Part shown: positions 44,349 to 60,068 of the stretch, in pieces
Numbering within the stretch: the stretch's first letter is position 1
How the letters are laid out: every line of letters starts with the position of its first letter
Source of the DNA: Litoditis marina
Lineage: Eukaryota > Nematoda > Chromadorea > Rhabditida > Rhabditidae
Length of the DNA stretch: 64,000 bases
Assembly (NCBI GenBank): GCA_964036275.1
Contig: OZ038438.1
Coordinates: 7,074,978 to 7,138,977, forward strand
Reading direction: 5' to 3'
Translations under genes and position numbers: made by a program
Notes under the pieces: model-generated
What the model saw: only the letters and a program-made list of their open reading frames with translations
The model's database searches: none
What the model was told of the DNA's origin: nothing

Positions 44349-47300
44349 ATGGCTCTGCGTGTGGATTACGAAGGTTGTAATGACTTGGGAGTATTTTGTA
44401 CGCTTACCAATAGCTATTGTCTGATCGGAGTTGGGGGAACTCAGAATTTCTACAGGTACTTGTGTCTTCGCGTTTCAAAATGAAGTTTGACACTGGTTTT
44501 GTTCATGCGCAAAATAGTCCCAGATTAGGGCAAAACTAAGTGAACAGCTATTTACAATCATGATATATTAAAAATTACGAATTAGTTTTGACACAAATTA
44601 AGTTCTGTGTTTTTAAGAAACGAACATGACCCTGAAGAAAGAGCACTGATTTCTATGGGCATAGGGTTATTCGTATGGGTTGTTCATGTTTCTTCCTGCC
44701 ACCGAACTTACTGTAAAACTCGAGCAGAACCGTGGGAGAGAATCATTAAAATTCCTGGTACGTAATGTAATTATAGTAACGTTGGTTATGTTCGAACTTT
44801 TCAGTATCGTTGAAGGTGAACTTGCTGATGTTATTCCTGTTGTTCACACCTCAATTGCTTCGACAAGAATCGTAGGACGTGTGACTGTTGGTAAGTATTT
44901 TTTTCAACTTGATCAATTATTATTTATATCTTTATTTATTGCTTAGATTCTCAGCCGACCGCTCGTCCCGGTACATGAGCGGGACGTCCCGAAAGTGGGC
45001 GGGGCGTCCTGGTACATGGAATATAATCAATATTTGAAAAGATTTTAATCAGAAAATTTTCAAAAAAAGTGAATTTTGATAAATTTTTTTGTGTAATCTG
45101 ATTGTAAAACGTGTTTGTAATATGTACAAAGCAAAAAAAAATTGGAAATTCAGACTTAAATCTATTATTTTGAGCGCTTGATTGACGGCCAGGCGCAATG
45201 TACGGGACGTACCGGGACGCCCCGCCCACTTTCGGGACGTCCCGCTCATGTACCGGGACGAGCGACTTCTGAGTTGAAACAGATTCTTTAGTTTATGATC
45301 CTTAAGTTTTGCTTCAACTTGGGGGACTCATAACTATTCCACCATTTCTGGGTATATTGGATAATGAAATAAGTTTTTTCTCCGTGAAGGGATTCTTCAA
45401 TTCAAACACCCCAATCGATAGTATCTCATCAATGTTTGGAAATTATGGGTAGCGCCATTTTACGGCGCAAATTTTTTTTCACCAGGTATCCTGTCTTTTT
45501 GCAGGAAACAGACATGGTCTGCTTGTGCCCAACGCTACGACTGATCAGGAACTCCAGCACCTCCGCAATTCGTTGCCCGATGAGGTTTTTTTTAATCGTG
45601 ACCATTAAGAAACGCCGGAAATAACTTGAAATAAAAACAGCTGAAATGTTCGCAAATCTGCAACGAAGTTGGAGAAAGACATGGTCTGCTTGTGGTTTAC
45701 ATGGTCTGCATACGTTAAAAGTTTGTTCAATATCATATTGCTTTCATTCCAGGTTAGAGTTCGTCGTGTGGACGAGCGTCTCTCGGCATTAGGTAACGTT
45801 ATTGCCTGTAATGATCATGTCGCCATTGTCCACGCTGAACTGAGTCAGGAAACGGAACAGGCTCTTGTCGATGTTTTGAAGGTTGAAGTATTCCGCATCA
45901 GCTTGGCGGAGAATAGTTTGGTCAGTTCCTCTATGTTTTATGGTACATTCGGTGAATATCTTATATTGTGTAGGTAATTTGTTCACTGCCTTTGGCCCGT
46001 TCTCAAGCGATAATACAGTCTTATTCGACAAAATGAGGGACTTTATTACTATACGAAAACAAGTTGTGAAGTTGTGGTAAGCCACTTGAAGGGGGAGAAG
46101 GGCTTAATCCCAACCCGGCACTTTGACCTCTCAGGTTTTCAAAGCTTGTAGCCCACGAGGAGACTGTTTTAAAGGTTCACAAACTCCGATGGGTTTTTAG
46201 TTAAAATATGAAAGAAAAACTAATAACATATTAGCAAACATGGCGTTGTTACTTTAATAGTACTTGTGTGAATAGCTTCCTTCAAAGTTAAGTAGATCGT
46301 TTCTACCAAAAAATACATGATATGCAATACAGGTGGGTAGTTACTGTGCCTTATCATCTCAAGGATGTATGGTCGCTGCACGTACTCCTCCCGAAACGCA
46401 GAGAGAACTGGCTGCCATTCTTCAGGTATATAATTTTTTTTGTGTTTCTCTAAGAAGTTTAATGAATTGTTCGTAGTCTAAAATTCAACCAATCTTCTAC
46501 TTTAAACATTCATTCACTCGTTCAACTTGTGATAATCCCATGACATATTTGAGCTCATATCCCAGTAGATTTGTCCGAATAGTCAGAAAAATCGAAAAAA
46601 CAGGCTACTTTCACGCGGAAAACAAAAAGAATTGTCTATTTTTGATTTTGATACAAAATCTTTAAATGTTCACACGTAATTAAATACAAACTCCAATTTG
46701 TTTCGCAATTGTGAAGAAAAATTTCTCATTTTTTGATAAATTTCTATTTTCAAGGGGGAGGGGTCGTACCGGCGGTAGGTTCGGTCAACTTTTTGGTCAC
46801 CCCTGAAAGGGGCTTGAAAATTATTACGGCACATAGAATTATAGCGTTCTATTTTGGAAAGGGGTTGGTGTCAGTTGCATTCAGTTGCAAGAATAAAAAA
46901 ATCCACCTCACATAAAAAGGTTATAGATTTCAATAGCTTTTAGAAGCATACAATTTCAAAAAAATATATGGGACCGGGGGCCAGTCCAATTTGAAGACAA
47001 ACATTTAAGGTAATTCTGTAAGCTAACGAGGGGTGTCGCACCTCATAGTGTTACGGCTATCCTATGTTTTCGAAAGCAATTGATTTCATTATGTTTCTTT
47101 TAGATTCCTGTGGTTGCTGGAACTGTGAATAGAGGATCCGAATTGATCGGCGCAGGAATGGTCGTCAATGACTGGATTGCTTTCTGTGGTTCGTTTTTTG
47201 ATGTGTTTGACTATAGTTGTACTCAGCTTACGATTACTCAGACGGAGGTACGCATCGGTGTACTTTTTAATTAAAGAAAGAATAGTCGTACGCTAAGAAA

Positions 47301-48298
47301 GAATGCGAATGTTGGAGATTCATGGTTTTTTGTCTAGTTCACTATTGACTCAACTAAATTGGTCTCAATCAACTAGCATAAACGTAGAACGCTATCATAT
47401 CCTCCGTTTGGTCTGTTTAAAATGTTTCCAATGGCGGCTGTCATACTTTTCGTGATACGAAATATTTACTGGGCAATGAATCTAACTGTGGATTTAGCGA
47501 AAGGAAGTATGAATCATATCTTTATGTTCCAGTTGTGTGGGTTTATAATTTACAACATACACAGGGCTACTTTGTTGTCCACACAAACTTATTGAAATTA
47601 GGGTGTTCTATTGGGGTAAACAAACCATAAAACTGGGTGGGAAGTGAGGTTTTGACCCGTAAATGAAACTATTGCTAGAATTGGGGTAGTTCAAAAGGGC
47701 GATTTCAATGAAAAACGGGTGGTTCCATGGACCAACAACAAAGTGGCCCCCCGTTTGATTTCCAAGAATCATGTTATAGTTATACGTATTCGAAACATTT
47801 TAGTTGTCTGTCATGCTGCAAATTACGTAACTGTTGTTAACTTTCCGCATTCTTCTGATAGTTCTAGTTATTTGCCGGTCTGTGGTCACATCTTGTTGAA
47901 AATTGAATGGTGGTTTACGTTCGTTCTGTCAGTTCTATCCCTTTAAGTTGAAAATAATCGTAGGTCGGGTTCCCCTGACAGTAACACCAGATGTTGAAGT
48001 TGGTTGAAACGTGTATTAGAACAATAAACCGAGTTTTTTTATGTTAGTGAGCAAACAGTTTCGCACGTGAATTGAATCAGTGCAACCGTGGTAGTCTTAT
48101 ACAAATTTTTGAACATGGAAGACTTTGTTTGATGTCGTGATCTGTTATAGTGAACAAGATTTTTTTAAACTTTCAGGTCTGGACACCACCTCCACCGAAA
48201 TCTCTGTTGTTGATTCTATCTTCAAGCTGCACCAACAAAGTCAGCCACAAGCTATCACCACCCAGCTCAGAGATACGCTTATTGAGAGTATGCTGTAA
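44349..48298 (+). CDS. eIF6: eukaryotic translation initiation factor 6
   Basis: Seven exons (44349-44455, 44805-44890, 45505-45584, 45753-45920, 46333-46425, 47104-47188, 48177-48298) give 741 nt, 246 residues, the normal eIF6 length. It binds the 60S subunit in nucleolus and cytoplasm and blocks premature joining to 40S. The whole protein aligns by eye with animal eIF6: the pentein-fold blocks [89 protein letters not shown] and [13 protein letters not shown] are all seen. The donor of exon 3 (GAG/GTTTTT) is weak. Intron 2 hosts a large foldback element, and intron 3 holds an 18-base copy of the start of exon 3. It leads a same-strand run of five genes. Confidence 0.97.
44960..45264. mobile_element. 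foldback element in eIF6 intron 2
   Basis: GC-rich arms of about 56 bases (44960-45015 and 45209-45264) are inverted copies with one mismatch seen, around an AT-rich core. The arms begin CGCTCGTCCCGG and carry repeated GGGACG/CGTCCC units. The arms are far more GC-rich than the intron. I see no convincing target-site duplication. It is a MITE-like or foldback transposon remnant. Confidence 0.75.
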
Positions 48299-48625
48299 TC
48301 TCGAATCTCGTACTCTTCCTTTTTGTGTATCTCCTTTGCTTTCCACATGTCCTTACTATTACTTTGAAGTATGTGTTTGTTACAGGCAGTTGTTGTCTGT
48401 TATTTGTTGGTCATGTTTGTTATGGTTTCATTACTTCCCACAGTTTCTCACATTGTTCGTAATGTCGATAAAAGTTCATTGTTGTCTCTTGAACTTGACT
48501 ATTGGACTACGAGCGTAAGGTGCGCTAGAGTGTAGCCTTTATGGTGGCGCACTCTTATCGGTGAGACGCGTTTGCTCTGCAAGGGTCTCTTTGTTTCTTA
48601 CATGTGCGGCATTTTCTACCTTGTA

Positions 48626-48632
48626 CTCAAGA
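48626..48632 (+). promoter_or_regulatory. acceptor-like AG before the PEX11 start
   Basis: CTCAAG ends at 48631, one base before ATG 48633, 334 bases downstream of the eIF6 stop. It is weaker than TTTCAG but fits the AG-ATG pattern of its neighbours. Confidence 0.4.
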
Positions 48633-50321
48633 ATGTCTACGCTGAATATTGATTCTCTAACAAGAGTGTTGTCTACATATCCCGGTAGGGATAAAGCGCT
48701 TCGTTCGCTTGCCTTCTGGCTACAGCTTCAAGCTCAAGGTAGCGAGAGCAAAGCGAAGATCTTGGCTCTCGCGAAACAGTTGAGTGCTGGACGGCTGGTT
48801 ATGAGGCAGTTCAACCACCCATCTATGATCAGGGCTTGCCAACAGCTCTTGTCTACCACCCCGACCGACCAGGTTCGCTCCATTTGATTTCACATAATTA
48901 TATGGTTGTTCATATCAATATTTCTTCTTTGTTCCATATTCAAATAGTCGTGTGTGTTAAGCTAATTACTCACAGCCAACTGAAAGATGTTAGATGCCTG
49001 TGTGGGAGGAACTCAAAAATTAATCAAAAAATGTTTTACGACAAATCCCTGTTATTCAATATTTACACATTATGTTGATAGATATACTTTGATAACGAAA
49101 CTGCACGATGACAGGAAGATCATAGATCAGACCAAGTTATACACTAGTTGGTGACTACCAAGAATGATGAAAGACTACATTAGATAGAATTAGTATAGAC
49201 ATCTTCTCCCATATGTGTTTATAAATTATTGTTTCAGGTAGACTACATGTGTACTGCCGCGGTGACTGGTGTATACACTGTTTACGGAGTCGTCGAGTTA
49301 TTGGCATGGCTATCAGATGCTGAACTGGTAGCAGTTGATAGTGCGAATCTGTGGAGGTGCTGCCTCTACATGTGGACCATCGCACTTACTATTGGAATAG
49401 TTCGATTAGTGAGTAAACTATTTGAAAAAAATTATAATTGGCCACTCCAGCTGGCGGCCGGCGAATTAAAGTGGTCTGGTCATGACCCTAGAGATAACAT
49501 TAAATGTTCAAGTAATAAGGTAGTGGCTGACAGTTTCAAGTTTCAAGTTTTATTGACAGTATTCAACTACAGTGGCTGACAGTATTCAACTCCAATTAGT
49601 TAGTGAACAACCAATGTAATCGCCTCCATCATATTAACTTGTTCATATAATATTTTGTGTTAATTGTGAATAAGTTTATTCATTTACTCATCATAGATTC
49701 GTCTCATATGGAAAAAGACATTGGAAAAGTCCAAGGCAGAAGTGATTTCTTTGATTGGACTAGCTTCAGACTACATGGCTGCCATCAACTCGTTACCTCA
49801 TAAGGTAGGCCAACCCCAAATGGCAGATTGCAATGATTCCCAATACAAAGGCTAATATTCAGCGTAAATTAATTTGTCGATGTTCCAGTCATAAATTCGG
49901 GTGATTTAAGTGGGTTCCTCCTAGCTTCTGTAATTTTTGTAGAGTAAGTATATATTGTTGTTGCAAGCAAAATAGCACGCATAAGAATAGCTATTCACTC
50001 AGCTCTGCAAATATACGTGTACAGTTGATTTCTTGCCGTTCAAACAAATTGTAAACATAGTTCTCAAAGTTTAAAACTCACTCGTATTAGCGATCTAAGA
50101 CCTAAGCTCACTACATATTGACATATTGGCAAACCATATTGCATGAGCTTTTTCATTTGTTTTCCTAGACACCCAAAATGGATGTAGAAAGGTTAGATAT
50201 CATGTATGAACGCCCATTCTCGGATAAATTTCAGTTTCTATGGGCCGGCAAGTTGTCTCCGCGACAGAGCGCCACCTTTTCTCTTATTGCGTCTCTCATT
50301 GGTTTCTACAAGATTTTCTGA
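48633..50321 (+). CDS. PEX11G: PEX11-gamma-like peroxisomal membrane protein
   Basis: Four exons (48633-48872, 49238-49408, 49697-49804, 50169-50321) give 672 nt, 223 residues. PEX11 proteins shape and divide peroxisomes. Support comes from the N-terminal block YPGRDKALRSLAFWLQL, the amphipathic-helix region LSAGRLVMRQFN, the VVELLAWLSDAELVAVDS block, the hydrophobic stretch CCLYMWTIALTIGIVRL, and the C-terminal helix SATFSLIASLIGFYKIF. All align with animal PEX11 gamma in order and length (human about 241). Both ends probably face the cytosol, as in the family. Its start lies 334 bases after the eIF6 stop and its own stop 797 bases before GALE. Assignment to the gamma subtype rather than generic PEX11 is by eye. 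Confidence 0.85.
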
Positions 50322-54282
<3,961 letters not shown>

Positions 54283-55077
54283 TTAGCATTACTGTACTAT
54301 AGAATTTTTTAACATTACTCACAATCACCTGCACGTGCACACATTTAAATTAATAATCGTTCACTACAGAATTGTAAATAGTTTCCACATTTCTGTTCTT
54401 GAAAGAACAAACTTCTTCACTACCGAATATTTTAGACCGGAAACCGTGGAAACGATTGTTTCGTTAGTTTAGAAATAACTTATTCTTCTACATAGTTTCA
54501 TAATTTATTCGGTGTTTATTGGGTTCCATGTGCCAAATGTTTTCTTTGCCAAAATTTCAGTATTACTCTATGCTAAAGTATTCTTCATATAGTATTTATT
54601 ACGAATTGGGTTTTATTTGGTATTATTTACCTCTTTAGAGATATAATATATATTTGGATGGTATTTATGGGAAATAAATATTTTTATTGTAGTACACGAT
54701 TTCTCAGCAGAGGGTACGTTCCAGTTTTATTTAAATTCGTATGTCTTTGGTTCACGGTTCAGTCAAGTGTTTTGAGGCTGTCAGTAATTACTAGCATCGA
54801 CGGGAGTCTACAGCTTACACGTTACATTGAGAAGTATACTTGAAATATTGAGTTTCGAGTTACATGTAAAATTTGTAGTTTAAACAGCCCAATCTAATAA
54901 CTGGCCTCAGGTCGTGTACTGTATTTTAAGAGTTATGCACAATTACGATTATAGGGGCGAGGGTTGCTTGCGGCTGGTTATCTGACCAGTCGCCAGCTAC
55001 CAATTTTGTCGAAACGAATGTCACTCTAAATTTGCGTCATTGATATTATTGTTTGTACCAGTAATATTTTTTAGTGA
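54283..55077 (+). other. GALE-eEFSEC intergenic region
   Basis: No gene was seen. AATAAA at 54673-54678 is the probable GALE poly(A) signal. The last bases are a T-rich acceptor, TTTTTTAG, ending at 55074, three bases before the eEFSEC ATG. A GGGGCGAGGG-GGTTATCTGACCAG block near 54956 weakly resembles repeat family B. Confidence 0.5.
55067..55077 (+). promoter_or_regulatory. 3' splice acceptor just upstream of the eEFSEC start (candidate SL site)
   Basis: TTTTTTAG ends at 55074, then TGA and ATG 55078. Same pattern as eIF6, GALE and MTRES1. Confidence 0.5.
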
Positions 55078-58000
55078 ATGTCGCTAAACGTGGGCATACT
55101 TGGCCATGTAGACAGCGGTAAGACGACGTTGACCCGAGCAATTGCTGACATGGCCAGCACTGCTGCCTTTGACAAACACGCTGAGAAGGGAGGACGGAGA
55201 AATACACTAGATCTAGGGTTAGTTCACCCTTTCGTTGGTTGCGTTTCTTATTCGAACCTTCCGTGAAGGAACTGGAACCTTTCAAGTGCACGAAGTATGT
55301 GGTCTTGTTTTGCTGCTGCTGATTCGCATTTCTCAGAACGCAATGAACATTGCAATGTTATCGATTTGTTTCAACCTCTTATTCAGAAAAAAAACTAGCT
55401 TGCCTTTTTTGATTTTAGCTACATTTATCACATAATGTTTTTGTCTGTTCGAAGGGTGGCCGCAATTATTCCGAAAACATACTTTCAGCTTCTTCAATTC
55501 TAGGCAATTATATAGTATAGAATAGGCCTATATTGGTTGTGCTTGTATTCAGTTTCTCCTATGTGCGTGTGGCAGATCGTCGCCTGGCTCTAGTTGATTG
55601 TCCTGGTCATTCGTCATTGATACGAGCTGTATTGGCTGCTAGTTCCGTTTTCGATATGGCCATTGTGGTTAGTTTCTTTAAACTGAAATACATGTGGACT
55701 GATTAGCATTTGAACGTTAGGGTAGCTCTGTACGGATTCGTCTGTAGCGTGTGAGAAGTAGATAGTGCAAGTAATGTGCAGTAGTTGGTGTCCTTAGCTG
55801 TGACTTCTTAACTAGTTCCTTCTACTTGCCTCTCGTCCTCTTAGATTCGATGTCATTGTGGCTAGGTTGCGACAGCGTTAACAGATAATTTGCGCAGCTG
55901 GTAGTAAGTTCAAGTTTTGATAGTTATTCATTATTCATCGCCATCTAATTATTGGTTATTCGTGCTCCGATATTCTTTCAAGGACCAATTCAATAAAGAT
56001 TTGGCTGGGTGCGGTAGATGCCTGATTTCACCTGATTTATCTATATTCACCAAATTCAGTTTTCAGGTTATTGATGCTGCCAATGGAATTCAGCCACAAA
56101 CCGCTGAGCATCTGTTACTGTGTAGCATCTTTTGCTGTGATCATGTCGTCGTGGCTCTGAATAAAATTGATCTGATAGATGAGCAGAAGGTATGGTTGTG
56201 GTAATGTGTGTCTGAAATAGACTAGCATAGTTGTCTGTCCAGTCAGCTGCAAATAGTCATTCGTCCTTTGAAAAGGAAAAAAAACTAGTTGATATTGTTT
56301 TTAGGTTAGGAGATATGTGGCCAATTACACATGCAACCGGGTTGCATGCAACCAAAATGCAACCAGGTTGCATGTGTAAAGACAGTTTGGTTGCTTCCCA
56401 AATGCAACCGGGTTGCTTTCGGTTGCTTTTCAAATGCAACCAAAAGCAACCAAATGGCATTAAAAACCGGAAAATGTCCAAAAATTGAGTGTTTGGTTGC
56501 ATTTGAAAAGCAACCAAAAGCAACCAGGTTGCATTTGGAAAGCAACCAAGCTGTCTTTACACATGCAACCCGGTTGCATTTTGGTTGCATGCAACCTGGT
56601 TGCATGTGTAAACCGCCGAGATATGTGATTTCTATTACTGAAACAAAGAGCTTTTTTTGGAGAAATGAAATTTTTCCAGCTTCCCACACTTCTCGGAAAG
56701 ATAAGAAAAGGACTGAAGTCTGTAGGAGTTAACGAAAGTTCTCCCATCGTTCCGATTTCGTTGCTGTCACCAACCAAAGAATCTCTCCGACCGTTGTTTG
56801 AAACCATTGAAAACGTTATCTACGAACCGGTCAGAAGTAGTAGCGGAAAGTGGGTTTTTCGAATAATGATGAAATAATAGAGCAGTACCTATCGCAATAT
56901 ATCGCAATTTTTCTGCCATAAAACCATGTGGCCAGATTAAATAGTCTTCAGAATACAGCATTTCCGTTTACAGAACGTCAAAAATGCATGTTGGTCTGTT
57001 ATTTTCAGTACTTCTTAGCCGGTCCTGTTGTATGGTATGTCTAGATATAGTTGAAACACAAATCGCAATCGTAACTGATTACTTTCTGACATTCTTTGCA
57101 GGATGGTGCTGGCAGTAGATCACTGCTTTCCAATCAAAGGGAAGGGGACTGTAATGACGGGAACAGTACTAGACGGCTGTATTCGGTGAGTCGTGAAAGA
57201 AAATTACATTACACAAATGAGTTTATTGCTTGGATTCAGAGATACGGAATTATAAACAAAATCCTCAATTCTATTCTGGTTAGCGAGTTTCATGCCACCC
57301 ACCAGTGGCCGTATTCACCAATCCTCGGGAAGCTAAAACACCTTCCCGCGGGAAGGTAGAGCACGAAAATAGTGTGCTGGTGAGGAGGGTCCAGAAGCGC
57401 GGGAAGCTTTTTTACCTTCCCGGGACATTGGTGAATACGGCCACTGGCGTGTTTTCGCAGACGACAGTAGCGCAATGTCCAAAGTAATCATCACTAAAAT
57501 TAGATTCCATTCGCTCATGAACACTTGGTCAAAACGTGGCTATATATATATATATATATACCTCGTGGACATCCTACACAATCCCAAATTAGGTTTGCCA
57601 ACCAATTCTGTTTAGACACGGCTGAATTTGTGTGCTCCATCATGTGTATTACCTAATCTATCTGAAACGATGCCCTCGGGAATTGCATGTTGCCTAACCG
57701 GTGTTTTTTCGGAACATCATGAGATTGTTTACTAGCCGAGGTTTCATTGTTTTTCGATTGGTGCCCATCTCAAGGAATTATATTATAGCATCACATTCCT
57801 CCTAATTGTCCGCGTTGAGAAACAATCTGAGTTGGTTACTGCGTGTTTTACCATTCGAGAAATTATCTTGATTTCGAATATTAGTTTGGACAGCTTTCTC
57901 AGTTGGTTGGTTGTAGTGCGTTTGGACAGCTTTCTCAATCTAACTCACCTGACTCAGCTCTTCAGTTTTATAGACGTACTCATCGAGTAATGGGGTTAAT

Positions 58001-59698
58001 ATTTCAGTATGAATCAAGAAATTGAGATTCCATCATTGAGAGAGCGCCGTAAAGTAAAGGGATTGGAATCGTGGAAAGAGAAACATGACGAGGTAACCAA
58101 TCAACTTTCAACAGCTTCTCGGTGCAGTACTTCGCCGATGTCTCTTGTATCTCTTGAATTTTGTACTAGCTGCCAGTTACCAGAACTGTCTGTTGCTTTA
58201 AGGTTGTGCAAGGTGAACGCGCCGCTGTACTGGTTCAAAGTTTGGACTCGGAATCGTTATCACGAACAATGGGTGGGTTGTGGACAGTTCTTCGACGTGC
58301 TTGCCAATGTCCTGTTTTTGATACTTTACTGAAATGTTTATCTCGTTAAGTTTGCTCTCCTGGAACGTTGGTTGGTGTGCAGTACTGTATTTGCTCCGTA
58401 TCTGCGATTCCCTTCTATCGGTCTACAACAACGTCAGGTGAACTTTCCGGCCCTTTTCTTGGTTTGTGTTTGGTGAACTCCTTTCAGTATTAGATATAGT
58501 TGATGTTATAGGCGCTCGTTTGCACGTTTCTATTGGCTTCGAAACAGTTATGGCGGATTGTGTGTTCATTCGTCCTACTTCTGAGGTTGAAGAAGGCAGT
58601 CACTTAGCAGGTTGGTTCAGTGTTTTGCCGAATAATCACAACTGCCAGTGTAGTGACAGCTTTAAGTATCGAGAGCGATGGGGGCATAATCGGGTCTAGA
58701 TCGCAGAATTTTTCTGAGATAATAGTTATGAGTTCCGTGGAGAAATTAATATAGGTTTATATGAATATTTATAGTTGAGTACGAACATCTTGCTTCCTTG
58801 GCCACACCAACTCTAGTTATTCTTTCATTTGACCGGACGGTTTATACTCGACTGGACACTTTCTATATAGCCTCCAAGTTGGATCACCAAGGTTCGTTCC
58901 TTTTACAGGTCGATAAAATTCTGTTCCGAAAAGAAAGAGAAAATCAAAAAAAATTTATTCTTATTGTGCATAAAACTGTAATATTTATACGCTCGTTATT
59001 CTGTGTGAAAACATGCAGCCACATGCTAGCTTGATTCGCTTGACAATCTGTTCACCTTCGACGGAAGTTTAATTTCAGGAAAAGGTTGTCGTTTTGCGTT
59101 CCATGGTAAAGTAGTGGAAGTTCTAGAGAATGTCGCACTGGTAAAACAATTTGTTAGAAAACAGAAAAATGGATTAGTGGACAGGTGGGTATCCCTTCGG
59201 TTTCACTTCTATTCTGGTGTTGCCTTCATGTTCTGAAATTCTCAACCCTAGTTAGTCATCGATCAAGTTGAATTGAGATGTATGCAGCTATAAACAAGAT
59301 TGTCATTTCCACACCAAGATTATTGAGGCACAGTATTTAGAAGTATTCAGAAAACGCTCTTATACCAATGTGTAAGTATTGTAAGTATTATCAGTCTGTC
59401 ATGTATGTTATTCTTCAGATTGGAGAACAGTCGAAGCATTATTTGTCATTCGCTATTCAAGAAGGAGACGAAAATGTCGCTTTTCGAGGGAATGTCGGTT
59501 TGTCTTTCAACTGGTGAAGTTGGACGAGTGGAGAGCAGTTTCGGGAAGAGCGGGAAGGTTCGAGTCACATTCGCCAGCCCCTTAGCACCAGCTACCATTG
59601 AGGCTCTCGAAAAGGGCCAAGCTGTGCAGGTTAATCTGTATTTCATGAAATATTCACACGATCAGTCCCTGAAATCATATGTGCCGCAAACTATTTGA
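55078..59698 (+). CDS. EEFSEC: selenocysteine-specific elongation factor eEFSEC (SelB)
   Basis: Twelve exons (55078-55217, 55553-55667, 56067-56189, 56680-56849, 57102-57185, 58008-58092, 58203-58272, 58351-58437, 58488-58610, 58775-58891, 59079-59184, 59419-59698) give 1,500 nt, 499 residues. The GTPase delivers Sec-tRNA to the ribosome at UGA codons read as selenocysteine. Seen are G1 GHVDSGKT, switch II DCPGH, NKID (G4), then the SelB-type domain 2 VDHCFPIKGKGTVMTGTVL and the C-terminal domain (KKET, FEGMSVCLSTGEVGRV, FGKSGKVRVTF). Human eEFSEC is about 596 residues, and the shortfall is mainly in domains 3-4. Exons 6-11 are less conserved and rest on phase plus weak similarity. Introns 3 and 5 host MITE-like repeats. 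Its presence implies that the organism makes at least one selenoprotein. Confidence 0.92.
56319..56617. mobile_element. foldback MITE in eEFSEC intron 3 with 9-10-bp target duplication
   Basis: Long arms built from GGTTGCAT/ATGCAACC palindromes run inward from both ends, starting TTACACATGCAACC on the left and, inverted, ending GGTTGCATGTGTAA on the right. GAGATATGTG stands immediately outside both ends (56310-56319 and 56618-56627). That length of duplication fits the Mutator superfamily among DNA transposons. No transposase is encoded. Confidence 0.85.
57302..57447. mobile_element. 146-bp MITE in eEFSEC intron 5
   Basis: The terminal inverted repeat is CCAGTGGCCGTATTCACCAA at the left, with its inverse ending at 57447. 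Inside are further inverted blocks (GGGAAGCT, CCTTCCCG). I could not settle a target-site duplication. Confidence 0.75.
57541..57561 (+). repeat. (TA)n microsatellite
   Basis: About ten TA units in eEFSEC intron 5. A shorter TA run lies near 42931-42943. Confidence 0.9.
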
Positions 59699-60068
59699 AC
59701 AAGCTTAAATTATTCTTATTAAAAGTTAGAAAGTGTGTGTATGTTGCCTTCGAATAATATGGGTATTTTTTTAAATATTTAATACGGGTTCTCATTGTGT
59801 CTGCCATTTGATTGTTTGAAGTAATTTTCTGCTTACAATGAATTTTTTTGGAAAAATTTTTTTTGTGTTGACTATAGGGAGTTCCTTTCATATTTTTCTC
59901 TGTTTCTGGGAAGATAATTCTATTTTATTGTACTGATAAGAAAAATATAGCGGAGCTAGAATGCCGTTGTGGTGGCAGCAGGGATATGCTTTTCTCTACT
60001 CAACTATGTGAAGTATATTCGGGATCTAAGACCTGATTCAATTGTATAGTGTTGAATGTCTGTTCAGA
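59699..60068 (+). other. eEFSEC-MTRES1 intergenic region
   Basis: 370 AT-rich bases with no gene. ATTAAA at about 59719-59724 may be the eEFSEC poly(A) signal. TGTTCAG ends at 60067, one base before ATG 60069, a further acceptor-next-to-start junction. Confidence 0.5.
60061..60068 (+). promoter_or_regulatory. 3' splice acceptor just upstream of the MTRES1 start (candidate SL site)
   Basis: TGTTCAG followed by a single A and then ATG 60069. An in-frame ATG at 60042 lies upstream of the acceptor and would be removed by trans-splicing. Confidence 0.5.

Noticed and set aside
56231..56807. Several overlapping frames with Cys/Asn/Gln-rich repeats (MQPGCMQPKCNQ type) on both strands
   Set aside because: They are translations of the foldback MITE in eEFSEC intron 3, not genes.
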